A DNA stretch of 37,271 nucleotides from a bacterium (GCA_024275575.1 JAJRYV010000092.1:1-37271); one strand, 5' to 3'; shown: positions 8,787-19,744, counted from the stretch's first letter. Program-made: numbers and translations. The notes: a model not told the origin generated them from the sequence alone.

Positions 8787-11700
8787 ATGCAGAAAAAATC
8801 GCGATTTCTCTTTTTACTGCTTTTTCTTTTTGCCACCAGCTGTACCCCGCCTTTTTTGAAAAAATACCACACAGCGCGTTACGACACCACCCGTCTTGAC
8901 AAAACAACTCGGCGTGCTTATGTTGCCGTCGATTATTTTCTGCAAAATTGCATTGAAAACGCCACACCGCTGGCGATCAATCCACATTCGCGTATCGACA
9001 CTATCGTGGTTGACAAGCGCAACAAATCACTGCAAATCGATTTTACCGAGCCATTCAGCTATCTCGCCTTTCGCCCGGAAAATACCCGGCTAATCCGCCA
9101 GGGGATCCGGCAAAATCTCGGTAATAAATTTCAGGATTACAAACTGACGATTCGTACGCTGGAGCAGCCCATCGATGAACTCATTCCTAACATTTTTCGG
9201 CAAGCGGCGGATTATGACACGACCCGGCTGGCCAAACCCGGGAAAAAAATCTCGCCACTGGTGAAAAATCTCAGCGCGGTATTTCATCCCACACGTGGTT
9301 TGCAGAACCGGCATATTGCGCTGTGGCATAGCCACGGCTGGTATTATGAACAGAAATTTCAGCGCTGGGAATGGCAACGGGCGCGGGTTTTTCAAACCGT
9401 GGAAGACCTGTTGCCGCTGGCCTTCACCGTGCCCTACCTCGTGCCGATGTTGGAAAATGCCGGCGCTAATGTTTTTTTGCCACGGGAACGGGATATTCAG
9501 AGAAATGAGGTCATCGTCGATAACGACAGCCCGGGAGATTCCCTGGCCTATATTGAAAAAACTGTGGCTGATTCTCTGTCCTGGCAGACTGTGCAAACGC
9601 CGGGATTTGCCGTGGGCGCGCCACCCTATGGTGATCATGTCAATCCGTTTAAACTGGGCAGCAGCCGCCTGATTCGTGCGGATTCGATCGCCGCGGCGAG
9701 GATCGAGTGGATTCCCGACATTCCCGAAGATGGCTACTATTTCGTTTCCATCAGTTATGCGCCGGCGGACAGCCACGCGATGGATGCGCGCTATACGGTT
9801 TTCCATGCCGGTGGTGCAACTGAGTTTTCCGTCAACCAGCAAATCGGCGGGCGCACATGGGTTTATCTCGGACAATTTTATTTTAAGAAAGGTTTCCATC
9901 CTGAAACGCAAAAGGTTGTTTTATCCAATCTTTCAAAAATAAAAGTCAAAATGCCAACGCCCGCTTTCGCAGAAGCAGATTCAGTTTTTAGCATGATAGC
10001 CACCGATACGGCCCACCCGCCTCGATTTGGCAGTCAACGAATGCAAGCAGCCGTAATGGTGAAACATAGGACTCCGTGGATTTCCGCCGATGCGGTGCGT
10101 TTCGGCGGCGGCATGGGTACGATTTCCCGCGGCGGATCCACCAGCGGTCGGCCGCGTTATACCGAAGCGGCACGTTATTACATGCAATTCGCCGGTATGC
10201 CCGATACGCTGGTTTATAACGTGACGGAAGAAGAAAACGATTACGTCGACGATTACCGCTCGCGTGGCGAATGGGTCAATTTTTTGCGTGGCGCACCCTT
10301 CGGCCCCAATAAAAACCGGCAGGCAAAAGGTCTCGGCATCCCCATCGATCTCAGCCTGGCATTCCACACCGATGCCGGATATACGCGCAACGATACCACC
10401 ATCGGCACGTTGATGATTTACAGCTCTATGGGCGGCGATACGACACGTTTTTTCCCTGATTTTGTCTCCCGTTTCGCTAACCGTGATTTTGCCGATATGC
10501 TGCAAGACCAGCTCGTCGATGATATCCGGCAAAAATACGACCCCGTCTGGACGCAGCGCAGCATCTGGGATAAGGAATACAGCGAAGCCTATCGCCCCAA
10601 CGTGCCTTCGGCTCTGCTCGAGCTACTATCGCATCACAATTTTTTCGATATGAAATTCGCCCTCGATCCGCGTTTCCGCTTCGATATTAGCCGCTCGATT
10701 TACAAAGCGATGCTGAAATTTCTCGCCGTACATAACCGGGTTGAATACACCGTGCAACCCTTGCCGGTGGATCATTTTTCTGCAGCGTTCATTGACTCTA
10801 ACAGCATCGAATTGCGCTGGCAACCGGTTATCGACCCGCTGGAACCGACGGCAATAGCCGCGAATTATATCGTTTACAGCCGTGTCGATTCAGGTGCATT
10901 TGACAATGGGAAAATGCTGGACAGCACCCATTTCACTTTCGGCCCTATGCAAAAAGATAAAATCTACAGTTTCAAAGTGACGGCGGTGAATGACGGCGGC
11001 CAGAGCATGGATTCGGAAATTCTTTCCGTTTGCCGTGCCGATTCCAGCAAAGGCACGGTGCTCATCGTCAATGCGTTTGATCGCGTATCGGCTGCTGCAA
11101 CGCTGGAAGAGGGCCACCTGCTCGGTTTTACCGATTTATGGGATCAGGGAGTGCCCGACGTTTACGACCTCAATTACATCGGGCAGCAATACGATTTCGA
11201 TGCAAATTCAGACTGGGTCGACGACGATGCACCGGGGCACGGCGCCAGTTTCGGCAATTATGAAACACAGATCATCGCCGGCAATACCCATGATTTCCCC
11301 TTTTTGCACGGCGCCTCGCTGCGCAATCTCGGCTATTCCTTCGTTTCCTGCAGTGATGAGGCTATCGAAACGGGCATCGTCACTTTGCAGAAATATACAA
11401 TAGTCGATTTTATTTTTGGCGAGGAAAAGGAGACTGCAGCACAACGACGGGAACTGCCGGGGCATTTTCGCATTTTTACACCGCAACTGCGCCGGGCAAT
11501 CGCCGATTACACACAGCACGGCGGCAATTTATTTCTCTCCGGCAGTTATATCGGCACGGATTTGATCGCCCGTCCGGAGGTGATGCCTGCCGATTCCGCT
11601 TTTGCACAGGATACGCTCAAATTCATACATCGCACCAACTGGGCCGCGCGCAGTGGCGGCATCGTTGCCGTCGATTCGATTTTCCGGGAGATTGTACCGC

Positions 11701-11939
11701 AATTCCAATTCAACACCGAACTCAATGACCGGATTTATGCCGCAGAAGCGCCGGACGGCCTCGAACCAGCCGGGCAAGACAGCCGCACAATTCTACGCTA
11801 TAGCGAAAACAACATCAGCGCTGCGATCGCAGCAAAAGGTGCCTGCGATATCGTTATCTTCGGCTTTCCTTTTGAAACGATTTTGCAACAGGATTCACGC
11901 GATGCCGTCATGCGGGCAGTGCTGCGCTGGTTTGAATAA
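8787..11939 (+). CDS. Large lipoprotein resembling Bacteroidota 'xanthan lyase'/N-acetylmuramoyl-L-alanine amidase proteins
   Basis: This 1050-residue protein starts with a lipoprotein signal (LFLLLFLFATSC, Cys about residue 19). The region ALWHSHGWYYE (about 176) with LSLAFHTDAG (about 521) and PSALLELLSHHN (about 606) gives His, His and Glu in the order of zinc ligands of amidase_3 enzymes, which cleave the amide between muramic acid and the stem peptide. Between them lies a beta-rich insert (ARIEWIPDIPEDGYYFVSI to WVYLGQFYFKKG, about 307-373) like the golvesin/xanthan-lyase carbohydrate-binding domain. A fibronectin type III-like domain follows (about 655-750), then a C-terminal domain with DVYDLNYIGQQYDFDAN typical of this family in Bacteroidota. 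A role in cell-wall turnover or glycan degradation is inference. The ATG start is preceded by an AT-rich leader with no strong ribosome-binding site. Confidence 0.75.
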   Translation: MQKKSRFLFLLLFLFATSCTPPFLKKYHTARYDTTRLDKTTRRAYVAVDYFLQNCIENATPLAINPHSRIDTIVVDKRNKSLQIDFTEPFSYLAFRPENTRLIRQGIRQNLGNKFQDYKLTIRTLEQPIDELIPNIFRQAADYDTTRLAKPGKKISPLVKNLSAVFHPTRGLQNRHIALWHSHGWYYEQKFQRWEWQRARVFQTVEDLLPLAFTVPYLVPMLENAGANVFLPRERDIQRNEVIVDNDSPGDSLAYIEKTVADSLSWQTVQTPGFAVGAPPYGDHVNPFKLGSSRLIRADSIAAARIEWIPDIPEDGYYFVSISYAPADSHAMDARYTVFHAGGATEFSVNQQIGGRTWVYLGQFYFKKGFHPETQKVVLSNLSKIKVKMPTPAFAEADSVFSMIATDTAHPPRFGSQRMQAAVMVKHRTPWISADAVRFGGGMGTISRGGSTSGRPRYTEAARYYMQFAGMPDTLVYNVTEEENDYVDDYRSRGEWVNFLRGAPFGPNKNRQAKGLGIPIDLSLAFHTDAGYTRNDTTIGTLMIYSSMGGDTTRFFPDFVSRFANRDFADMLQDQLVDDIRQKYDPVWTQRSIWDKEYSEAYRPNVPSALLELLSHHNFFDMKFALDPRFRFDISRSIYKAMLKFLAVHNRVEYTVQPLPVDHFSAAFIDSNSIELRWQPVIDPLEPTAIAANYIVYSRVDSGAFDNGKMLDSTHFTFGPMQKDKIYSFKVTAVNDGGQSMDSEILSVCRADSSKGTVLIVNAFDRVSAAATLEEGHLLGFTDLWDQGVPDVYDLNYIGQQYDFDANSDWVDDDAPGHGASFGNYETQIIAGNTHDFPFLHGASLRNLGYSFVSCSDEAIETGIVTLQKYTIVDFIFGEEKETAAQRRELPGHFRIFTPQLRRAIADYTQHGGNLFLSGSYIGTDLIARPEVMPADSAFAQDTLKFIHRTNWAARSGGIVAVDSIFREIVPQFQFNTELNDRIYAAEAPDGLEPAGQDSRTILRYSENNISAAIAAKGACDIVIFGFPFETILQQDSRDAVMRAVLRWFE

Positions 11940-12152
11940 TTGACAGATTCTGCATCATCGATATGAGGCCGGGGTGAAAATATCGATGCGCTGACGATAA
12001 AAAACCTCAAAACCGTTTTTCTCACTCACCTGCATTAAGATAGTGGTAAAGTTATCCTGGGTGCAGATTTAATAATGAACGGATGAAGGGGAAATGTAGC
12101 AAATGCCGCTTTAATTTCTACCGCCTGGATGGCATAATCCGGCGTTAATGCT

Positions 12153-13367
12153 TCAGCTTTCACGGACGGTTTCCGCCTCATATTGCAAAAAATATAACAC
12201 CAGTAAGAACAGTACGAGCAATACTAAACCAGCCGCAAGTGTCATTACGGCACGCATGCCGATGCTATCCGAAAGGCTGCCGACGACGATATTACCCAGC
12301 GTCAGGCCGGCGCCGAGATGAAAAGCCCAGAGCAGAGCCTGGCCTGTGGCGCGCCATTCCTGCGGCACGATCGCATGCAAATATTCCACTGTGGCGACCC
12401 AAAAAATCGAAAAGGAAAAACCGTTCAGCAGACTGAGATATAATGCGGAGGTAGGGTTCTGAAGCCGGCCGTAAGCCGCCAGTCGCAGCAAGGTGATGAA
12501 CATGGAAAAGATAATGACGCGTAACGGCCCAAACCGTTTCACCAGCGGTATTGCCAGAAAAAATAGCGGAATTTCGGCCAGTGCATTTAAACCGAAGGCC
12601 AGCCCGACGATTTGATAACCGCCACCCAACTCTTTAAAATACAAATTGATAAACAAATTGATCGGCGTCACACAGATACCATAGAGCAGGAGAATTGACA
12701 GGAAAAGAATTAACCGCTTGTTGCGTAAAAGAATTCGCAACTCGCCCCATGCCGGTTTTGTCTGCTGCCTGCCGTTCTTTTGCTTACGTACACCGAACAA
12801 TATCACCAGAAAGTGTATAAAATAACAAGCGAAAGCGATGAGAAATATATCCGAGACAGCATGGGATTTCAAAAAAAATCCGATAGCCAGATTTGCCACA
12901 GCCCAGCCGACGGACCCCCAGACACGAATAGCTGCGAATGAGGATTTTCCGCTATTTTTGACCTGGGAAACGACCAGACTGTCTGCGAGTGTGCCAATGG
13001 GGTGAGAGACCAGAGCCCAGGCGATCATCATAAAAAGCATTGCGCTGAAACTATGCTGTGCCGGAATCAGCCGGATGAGAAAAATCGCCAGAAATGAGAC
13101 CAGGGCGAGCATTTTTTTATTGCCGAAACGATCGGCCAGAAAGCCCCAGAAAAGGACGGTGAAAAATAACAGCGCCTGCTGCGCACCCATGATCAGGCCG
13201 ACTTCCTGCCCTGAAAAACCATGGTGCTGCAGAAATAAATTAAAAAATCCAAGCCAGGTACCGGCGGAGCCGTACCCTAGAAAATAGATGGCGCCCATAA
13301 TAAATGTTTGATTTATAAGAGGCTTGAAGCCGTGCGCTGCGTTTATTTTTTCAGGGAGACGATTCAT
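12153..13367 (-). CDS. Major facilitator superfamily transporter (MFS_1-like/NupG-LacY type)
   Basis: This 404-residue integral membrane protein has about twelve hydrophobic helices. The loop between helices 2 and 3, FWGFLADRFGNKKML (about residues 75-89), is the hallmark MFS motif G-x-L-a-D-r-x-G-x-k. The opening pattern (FIMGAIYFLGYGSAGTWLGFFNLFLQHHGFSGQEVG, shown here only in outline) resembles the MFS_1-like family, which includes nucleoside and sugar proton symporters and 3-phenylpropionate permeases. The substrate cannot be predicted. It is transcribed alone and divergently from the ECF sigma gene, with 172 bases between the two starts. Confidence 0.85.
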   Translation of the reverse strand: MNRLPEKINAAHGFKPLINQTFIMGAIYFLGYGSAGTWLGFFNLFLQHHGFSGQEVGLIMGAQQALLFFTVLFWGFLADRFGNKKMLALVSFLAIFLIRLIPAQHSFSAMLFMMIAWALVSHPIGTLADSLVVSQVKNSGKSSFAAIRVWGSVGWAVANLAIGFFLKSHAVSDIFLIAFACYFIHFLVILFGVRKQKNGRQQTKPAWGELRILLRNKRLILFLSILLLYGICVTPINLFINLYFKELGGGYQIVGLAFGLNALAEIPLFFLAIPLVKRFGPLRVIIFSMFITLLRLAAYGRLQNPTSALYLSLLNGFSFSIFWVATVEYLHAIVPQEWRATGQALLWAFHLGAGLTLGNIVVGSLSDSIGMRAVMTLAAGLVLLVLFLLVLYFLQYEAETVRES

Positions 13368-13539
13368 AAAACCAAATTTCAGCGAATTTTATCAGCTTTG
13401 CGGATGGCACCAATCCAGTTTTGATTCTCATTTGTAAATCAGCACAAATTGTTTACATTGATGTTTCAGCCGTGGAACGGCCAAACTAAGGTTTTTTTCT
13501 TTCTGATACAATAAATCAAAACGACAACCGTTTTATGGG

Positions 13540-14112
13540 ATGATGCTGAAAATAAATACTGAAGATTTTGAATATAAACTGATCGATCGTTGCCGCAACG
13601 GAGATGACGAGGCTTTTGCAGGGCTCGTTTCTCACTATAAGCAAAATCTGTTGACTTTTTTGTGGCGGATGTGCGGGAATAAAAACGAGGCGGAAGATTT
13701 ATTTCAGGAAACACTGGTAAAAGTCTGGCAGCATTTGCCGCAATACGATCACCGCAAGAAATTTGCAGCCTGGCTTTTTGGTATCGCCAGAAATACGGCG
13801 ATCGACGGTTTGCGCAAGAAAAAAGTACGGCAGATGATCAGTTACACGGACGACCTGCCGGAGCATAGCGATTTGCATGACGCGGCAGCAGGGATCGAAG
13901 CCGAGGAAACGCAAAATACATTAATAGCAGTGCTCGAAAAATTACCCGAAAAACAGCGCCAGGTTTTTCTCTTGCGGCAGCATTCAGAGATGACTTTTAA
14001 GGAAATAGCAACGGAAACGAGCCAGCCCCTAAACTCCGTACTGGCGCACATGCACTACGCAGTTAATAAACTCAAAAAAGCCATTCGGGAAAAAGATGTC
14101 CTCAAAAAATAA
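13540..14112 (+). CDS. ECF-type RNA polymerase sigma factor
   Basis: This 190-residue sigma-70 family protein has only regions 2 and 4. Region 2 contains NEAEDLFQETLVKVWQHL (about residues 47-64) and AAWLFGIARNTAIDGLRKK (about 75-93), which bind core polymerase and the -10 element. Region 4 contains LPEKQRQVFLLRQHSEMTFKEIA (about 134-156) and a helix-turn-helix for the -35 element. Two ATG codons in a row (13540, 13543) could each start it. The gene overlaps the downstream anti-sigma gene by 17 bases, so the two are translationally linked. A GGAAC sequence at 13474-13478 resembles an ECF -35 element, but I see no well-spaced -10, so autoregulation is only possible. Confidence 0.92.
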   Translation: MMLKINTEDFEYKLIDRCRNGDDEAFAGLVSHYKQNLLTFLWRMCGNKNEAEDLFQETLVKVWQHLPQYDHRKKFAAWLFGIARNTAIDGLRKKKVRQMISYTDDLPEHSDLHDAAAGIEAEETQNTLIAVLEKLPEKQRQVFLLRQHSEMTFKEIATETSQPLNSVLAHMHYAVNKLKKAIREKDVLKK

Positions 14113-14638
14113 TACGCTTTGCAGTCGCTTTGAAGCCAATATCTGGCTGTTTCACGATGACGATTTGTCCGAAGAGCATATGCAGGCCTGGGAAGAACAC
14201 CTGCAGCATTGTAACAAATGCCGCAAAAAAAACCGGGAAATCGATGCACTGCAGCGGCACTATTCTGCTCTGCCGGGATTGGATATCGATGAGACAGGCT
14301 TGGCGCACCATATCTCCCGGGCGACAGTGAAAACGGAATTGACTGCCGGCTACCAGCCGCTGGTGCCGCCGCTTTTCAAAAAACTGGGCGCGATTCTCCT
14401 GCCGCTGGCAGCCGCAATTATGCTCTATTTACGCCTGAATCCGGTGGAAACGGAGCAAAAATACAACTGGGATCCGCAGCGCTATCAAGAGATAATCGCA
14501 GAGATCGATAGCGCAATTGCGGATTTACAAGACGACCCGCTATGGGCTGACGCCGGCGTTTCAATGTGGGATCAGGGTAGGGAGAATTTGGAATATTCGA
14601 TCCAGGAATTGGTCAATTCACTGGAAGAAAACAATTGA
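14096..14638 (+). CDS. Membrane-anchored zinc-finger (ZAS) anti-sigma factor
   Basis: This 180-residue protein has the anti-sigma zinc motif H-x3-C-x2-C in EEHLQHCNKC (His35, Cys39, Cys42). A single membrane helix follows, LGAILLPLAAAIMLYLRL (about residues 97-114). The remaining 65 residues would lie in the periplasm. This matches zf-HC2 anti-sigma factors that hold the cognate ECF sigma at the membrane until a signal releases it. The overlap with the sigma gene strongly supports partnership. The periplasmic part is acidic, helical in appearance, and has no recognised sensor domain. Confidence 0.85.
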   Translation: MSSKNNTLCSRFEANIWLFHDDDLSEEHMQAWEEHLQHCNKCRKKNREIDALQRHYSALPGLDIDETGLAHHISRATVKTELTAGYQPLVPPLFKKLGAILLPLAAAIMLYLRLNPVETEQKYNWDPQRYQEIIAEIDSAIADLQDDPLWADAGVSMWDQGRENLEYSIQELVNSLEENN

Positions 14639-14658
14639 CTATAGCAAAGAGGTTTAAA

Positions 14659-15297
14659 ATGAATAATAAAATTCGCTATCTGATTTTTTCCATCTGTTTT
14701 CTCTTGCCGGGAATTCTTTCGGCGCAAGAGCCGCAGCCGGAGGATGAAGCGCCTGCGCCGGTGCATGAAAATCTGCGAAAAAAGCTGCAGGAACGCCGGG
14801 CGATGCTTGCACCTGTTCCCAAAGCTGCTTTAAGTGACATTCAAAAAACCGCAGCCCATAATTTTCTAATTGAACTCATCCCTGAAATTACAGCAGTTTT
14901 AGCAGAGCTTGAAGCTGAAAATCCGCGCGCTTATGCGCGTGAATTACGTCGCGCATTTGGCGAGATGCAAATGCTCGAGCGACGGAAAAAATACGATAAA
15001 GACGAATATACAAACAGCAAAAAACGCATCGTTCTTGAGCATAAATCACAGATGATCGTGTTCCGCTACCGCAAGGCGGAAGAAGAACAGAAAGAAGGTT
15101 TAAAAGAGCAACTTCGCACTGTGTTGAACCAACTGTTCGATTTACGAGAAATCGACCGCGAGATGCAGGTTCAACGACTGGAAAAGAAGTTGCAAGAGCT
15201 GCGCGCCTCACTGAAAAACCGTAAACCCAACAAAAACCGTATTATCGAAAAACGTCTTGAAAAATTGCTCGGCGTCGACAAAGATTTGCAATGGTAA
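14659..15297 (+). CDS. Exported coiled-coil protein, third gene of the ECF sigma operon
   Basis: The ATG at 14659 is chosen because AAGAGG lies at 14647-14652 and the resulting N-terminus is a clean signal peptide (hydrophobic core YLIFSICFLLPGILS, likely cleavage after SAQ). The frame itself is open further upstream, to a TTG at 14635. The mature protein, about 190 residues, is rich in Glu, Lys, Arg and Leu and looks almost entirely helical. It contains repeated charged heptads such as LRKKLQERRAML, EEEQKEGLKEQLRTVL and RLEKKLQELRASL. It begins 20 bases after the anti-sigma gene. By analogy with ECF systems that carry a periplasmic helical sensor (CnrX/Spy-like), it may sense the signal for the anti-sigma factor, but no sequence match was recognised. 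Confidence 0.75.
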   Translation: MNNKIRYLIFSICFLLPGILSAQEPQPEDEAPAPVHENLRKKLQERRAMLAPVPKAALSDIQKTAAHNFLIELIPEITAVLAELEAENPRAYARELRRAFGEMQMLERRKKYDKDEYTNSKKRIVLEHKSQMIVFRYRKAEEEQKEGLKEQLRTVLNQLFDLREIDREMQVQRLEKKLQELRASLKNRKPNKNRIIEKRLEKLLGVDKDLQW

Positions 15298-15375
15298 AAT
15301 ATCCGGCATCACCGGGCGGTGAAGAACGGAGTACAACCCAGTTTTCCTCCTCCCGGTTTAATGCCGCTATCAGTT

Positions 15376-15957
15376 TTAACTTGCCTGCCCTGCTTGTGTT
15401 GCTTCCGGCACCTCAATAAGTTTTCCCGTCTTGCAATCAAATATGTAACCATAAATTGGGATATCAGCAGGCACCATGGCGTTGCTTCTAATGCGTTTTA
15501 CATCGGCGACAACACTTTTCTCCTGATCGCTAATGGGCAACCATTGGATAAATCTGCCTGCGCTTGTTCCCGCCCCATCACCGCTGTCATGCCATCCGGA
15601 TTCATCAACACTCGCGGTTTTCAAGCTGCTTTCCAGCAACCCGCTGATAATCTCATTGTTGAAGGTTTCCATGCCGCAATCGGTATGATGGATGACGAAC
15701 CATTCTTTCGTTCCTAACAATTTGTAAGAAATCACCAGCGAACGGATTGCATCATCACTTGCTCTGCCGCCGGCGTTTCGAATGACATGGGCGTCGCCTT
15801 CAGCAAGCCCGGCGTATTTTGCCGGATCAAGACGAGCGTCCATGCATGTGAGAATGGCGAAACGCCTTGCCGGCGGCATCGGCAAACTGCCTTTGTCAGC
15901 AAAACTCGCTGCATAATCAGCGTTTGCCGTTTTTACTTCTTCAACTAATGTACTCAT
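15376..15957 (-). CDS. Beta-class carbonic anhydrase
   Basis: This 193-residue enzyme interconverts CO2 and bicarbonate. Zinc-binding motifs are visible: CMDARLDP (about residues 34-41) with the Cys and the Asp-Arg dyad, and [10 protein letters not shown] (about 87-96) supplying His and Cys. [17 protein letters not shown] (about 55-71) is the substrate-channel region. The short form and the N-terminus [19 protein letters not shown] resemble the small Rv1284-like clade. There is no signal peptide, so it should be cytosolic. AGAGGA is present 7-8 bases upstream of the ATG. It lies 91 bases downstream of metX on the same strand and could be co-transcribed, although no functional link is evident. 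Confidence 0.93.
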   Translation of the reverse strand: MSTLVEEVKTANADYAASFADKGSLPMPPARRFAILTCMDARLDPAKYAGLAEGDAHVIRNAGGRASDDAIRSLVISYKLLGTKEWFVIHHTDCGMETFNNEIISGLLESSLKTASVDESGWHDSGDGAGTSAGRFIQWLPISDQEKSVVADVKRIRSNAMVPADIPIYGYIFDCKTGKLIEVPEATQAGQAS

Positions 15958-16048
15958 GTTGTCCTCTTATCCTCTGTGATTCACCGCTCATTCAAATTAA
16001 CCGGATCACCCCTGCGGTGCAATAAAGGGAAGCCGGCAGTTTGTCATT

Positions 16049-18500
<2,452 letters not shown>

Positions 18501-18518
18501 TCACTCCGTTTCATTCAT

Positions 18519-18632
18519 TTAACCCTTTCCATAAAATGATACTTTCATCATACACATGCACATTCGCATTGTGAAAATACCATGGGAAAGACGCATTGCT
18601 TCTGCCTGTGTTGTGATGAAAATTGTTTTCAT
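18519..18632 (-). CDS. Proximal Met/Cys-rich leader peptide upstream of metY
   Basis: A 37-residue frame starts at ATG 18632-18630 behind a strong AGGAG with 8-base spacing, and ends at TAA 18521-18519. Seven of its 37 residues are Met. The run MRMCMCMMK occupies residues 22-30, giving codons ATG CGA ATG TGC ATG TGT ATG ATG. The last codons, for YGKG, contain GGAAAGGG (18530-18523). This segment is complementary to CCTTTCC in the 5' arm of the terminator at 18476-18470. A ribosome stalled on the Met/Cys run would leave it free to pair and prevent termination; a ribosome reaching the stop would cover it. The pairing is read directly from sequence and the regulation is inference. A metal-binding peptide is a less likely alternative. 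Confidence 0.82.
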   Translation of the reverse strand: MKTIFITTQAEAMRLSHGIFTMRMCMCMMKVSFYGKG

Positions 18633-18660
18633 AAAAAAATCTCCTGTTTGTTGAAATGAT

Positions 18661-18767
18661 TTTTAGTATGATTTCGGTATATAGGCCATCAGGGGCATTG
18701 ACGTAACCCTGACAGGGTTTGGAACCCTGTCAGAGTTGCACCGCAGTCGTATTTGCTAATTAAAACC
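18661..18767 (-). promoter_or_regulatory. Spacer between the two attenuators; possible internal promoter
   Basis: No gene is present between terminator 1 and leader 2. The minus strand contains TATATA at 18683-18678, which could serve as a -10 for an independent start of leader 2. The matching -35 (TTACGT, 17 bases upstream) is poor, so an internal promoter is only a possibility. The segment also carries a palindromic repeat. Confidence 0.3.
18705..18737. repeat. Palindromic AACCCTGACAGGGTT-type repeat
   Basis: CTGACAGGGTT at 18709-18719 is the reverse complement of AACCCTGTCAG at 18723-18733, with a 3-base loop. The flanks AACCCTGACAGGGTT are themselves nearly palindromic. Short GC-rich palindromes like this are dispersed in many FCB genomes. 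It lies between terminator 1 and leader 2 and would fold in the leader RNA. Confidence 0.6.
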
Positions 18768-18802
18768 AAAAAAAAAGCCTTTCGAATAGTCGAAAGGCTT
18801 TT
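18768..18802 (-). terminator. Intrinsic terminator of distal leader (attenuator 1)
   Basis: On the minus strand AAAAGCCTTTCGA and TCGAAAGGCTTTT form a perfect 13-bp stem with a 4-base loop, followed by a nine-U run that overlaps the end of the stem (18776-18768). It begins 24 bases after the stop codon of the distal leader frame. No protein gene lies between it and the second leader, so it cannot be the end of a normal gene. Confidence 0.88.
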
Positions 18803-18825
18803 GTATTTTCAATTTTTATTTCTAT

Positions 18826-18921
18826 TTATCCAGAGCGCCTTCCGAACATTTTGCTGTACTGACACATACACATGCACATGCTGATCATGATGGCGATGTT
18901 TTTAATGTTCAGTTGGTTCAT
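18826..18921 (-). CDS. Distal Met/Cys-rich leader peptide
   Basis: A 31-residue frame runs from ATG 18921-18919 to TAA 18828-18826. It encodes MCMCMC at residues 15-20 (codons ATG TGC ATG TGT ATG TGT), with further Met at 12 and 25: six Met and three Cys in 31 residues. Near its end TTC GGA AGG CGC contains CGGAAGGC (18844-18837), which pairs over eight positions, one of them G-U, with GCCTTTCG in the 5' arm of terminator 1 (18798-18791). The gap from the Cys/Met run to this segment is 17 bases, against 15 in the proximal leader. Sequence outside the Met/Cys run differs strongly from the proximal leader, so the shared features appear selected. The ribosome-binding site is weak (AGAAAG). Confidence 0.78.
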   Translation of the reverse strand: MNQLNIKNIAIMISMCMCMCQYSKMFGRRSG

Positions 18922-18974
18922 TTTTCGGCTTTCTGAATATTTATAAGGCACTTTTTTAAAAATTAATCCCAATC

Positions 18975-19002
18975 AAAATAAACTTTTGCTGATGAGAGTC
19001 AA
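18975..19002 (-). promoter_or_regulatory. Candidate promoter for the leader-metYX transcript
   Basis: On the minus strand TTGACT (19002-18997) and TATTTT (18980-18975) are separated by 16 bases. They match the sigma-70 consensus at 5 of 6 and 4 of 6 positions. Transcription would begin near 18968, about 47 bases before the distal leader start. It is a prediction by eye. The region to 19180 also has to hold the promoter of the divergent adenosyltransferase gene. Confidence 0.5.
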
Positions 19003-19180
19003 GGGAATTTTTAAAACCAAGGCGTTTTATTCAATTTTAGACTGAAAAAAATAATCTTCACTGAACCACAGTCTATTTAAATGTGGTTTTTTATCAGCGC
19101 TATATAGTACAATAAAAATCATCTAATTAAACAATTTGAATATTTATACATTTTTTTAATACTAAATTCAGGGCAACCCA

Positions 19181-19744
19181 ATGCCTCGCTTAACAAAGAT
19201 TTACACAAAAAAAGGCGACGCCGGCAGCACCAGTCTGGGCGGCCGGCAACGTGTTCCCAAAGACAACCACCGCGTGCAAGCTTATGGCACCGTGGACGAG
19301 CTCAACTCCCACATCGGCCTGGCCCTGGCCTTCGATGTGGGTGAAAAATTAGCTGCTCCCCTGAGCGAAATTCAAAACACGCTTTTCCATCTTGGTTCCG
19401 ATTTGTGCTTTCTTGAGGAAGATAAAAAACAGTATAACATCCCCGAACTCGAATCACGGCACGTGGAAAAGCTGGAAAAACTAATGGATGAATTGAGTGA
19501 AAAAACAGGGCCTTTGGAAAACTTCATCCTGCCGGGCGGGACAAAAGCGGCAGCGCAATTGCACGTGGCACGCTGCGTTTGCCGTCGCGCCGAACGTGAG
19601 GTTATCAGCGTTTCCCGGGAAGAAAAGGTGGGGAAATACGTCATCGCCTATCTCAACCGCTTGTCCGACGCGTTGTTTGTGATGGCGCGTTTTGAGAATC
19701 ATGAAAAAGGAGTTGATGAGCCGTTGTGGGATTCGTATAAATAA
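19181..19744 (+). CDS. ATP:cob(I)alamin adenosyltransferase, PduO type
   Basis: This 187-residue enzyme transfers the adenosyl group of ATP to cob(I)alamin to make coenzyme B12. Family signatures are the N-terminal ATP loop [17 protein letters not shown] (about residues 5-21), the segment [17 protein letters not shown] (about 33-49), and the C-terminal [14 protein letters not shown] (about 130-143) followed by [17 protein letters not shown] (about 157-173). The length fits the PduO family of five-helix trimers. It is monocistronic and divergent from metYX. No cobalamin riboswitch was recognised upstream. B12-dependent enzymes that would use the product are not in the window. Confidence 0.93.
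   Translation: MPRLTKIYTKKGDAGSTSLGGRQRVPKDNHRVQAYGTVDELNSHIGLALAFDVGEKLAAPLSEIQNTLFHLGSDLCFLEEDKKQYNIPELESRHVEKLEKLMDELSEKTGPLENFILPGGTKAAAQLHVARCVCRRAEREVISVSREEKVGKYVIAYLNRLSDALFVMARFENHEKGVDEPLWDSYK

Noticed and set aside
9090-9911. Long 273-codon frame antisense to the amidase-like gene.
   Set aside because: It lies wholly opposite a convincing gene in high-GC codons and shows no domain; antisense shadow.
18519-18921. Met/Cys-rich peptides as copper- or metal-binding proteins.
   Set aside because: Possible from composition, but two such frames with terminators directly before a methionine operon fit attenuation better.
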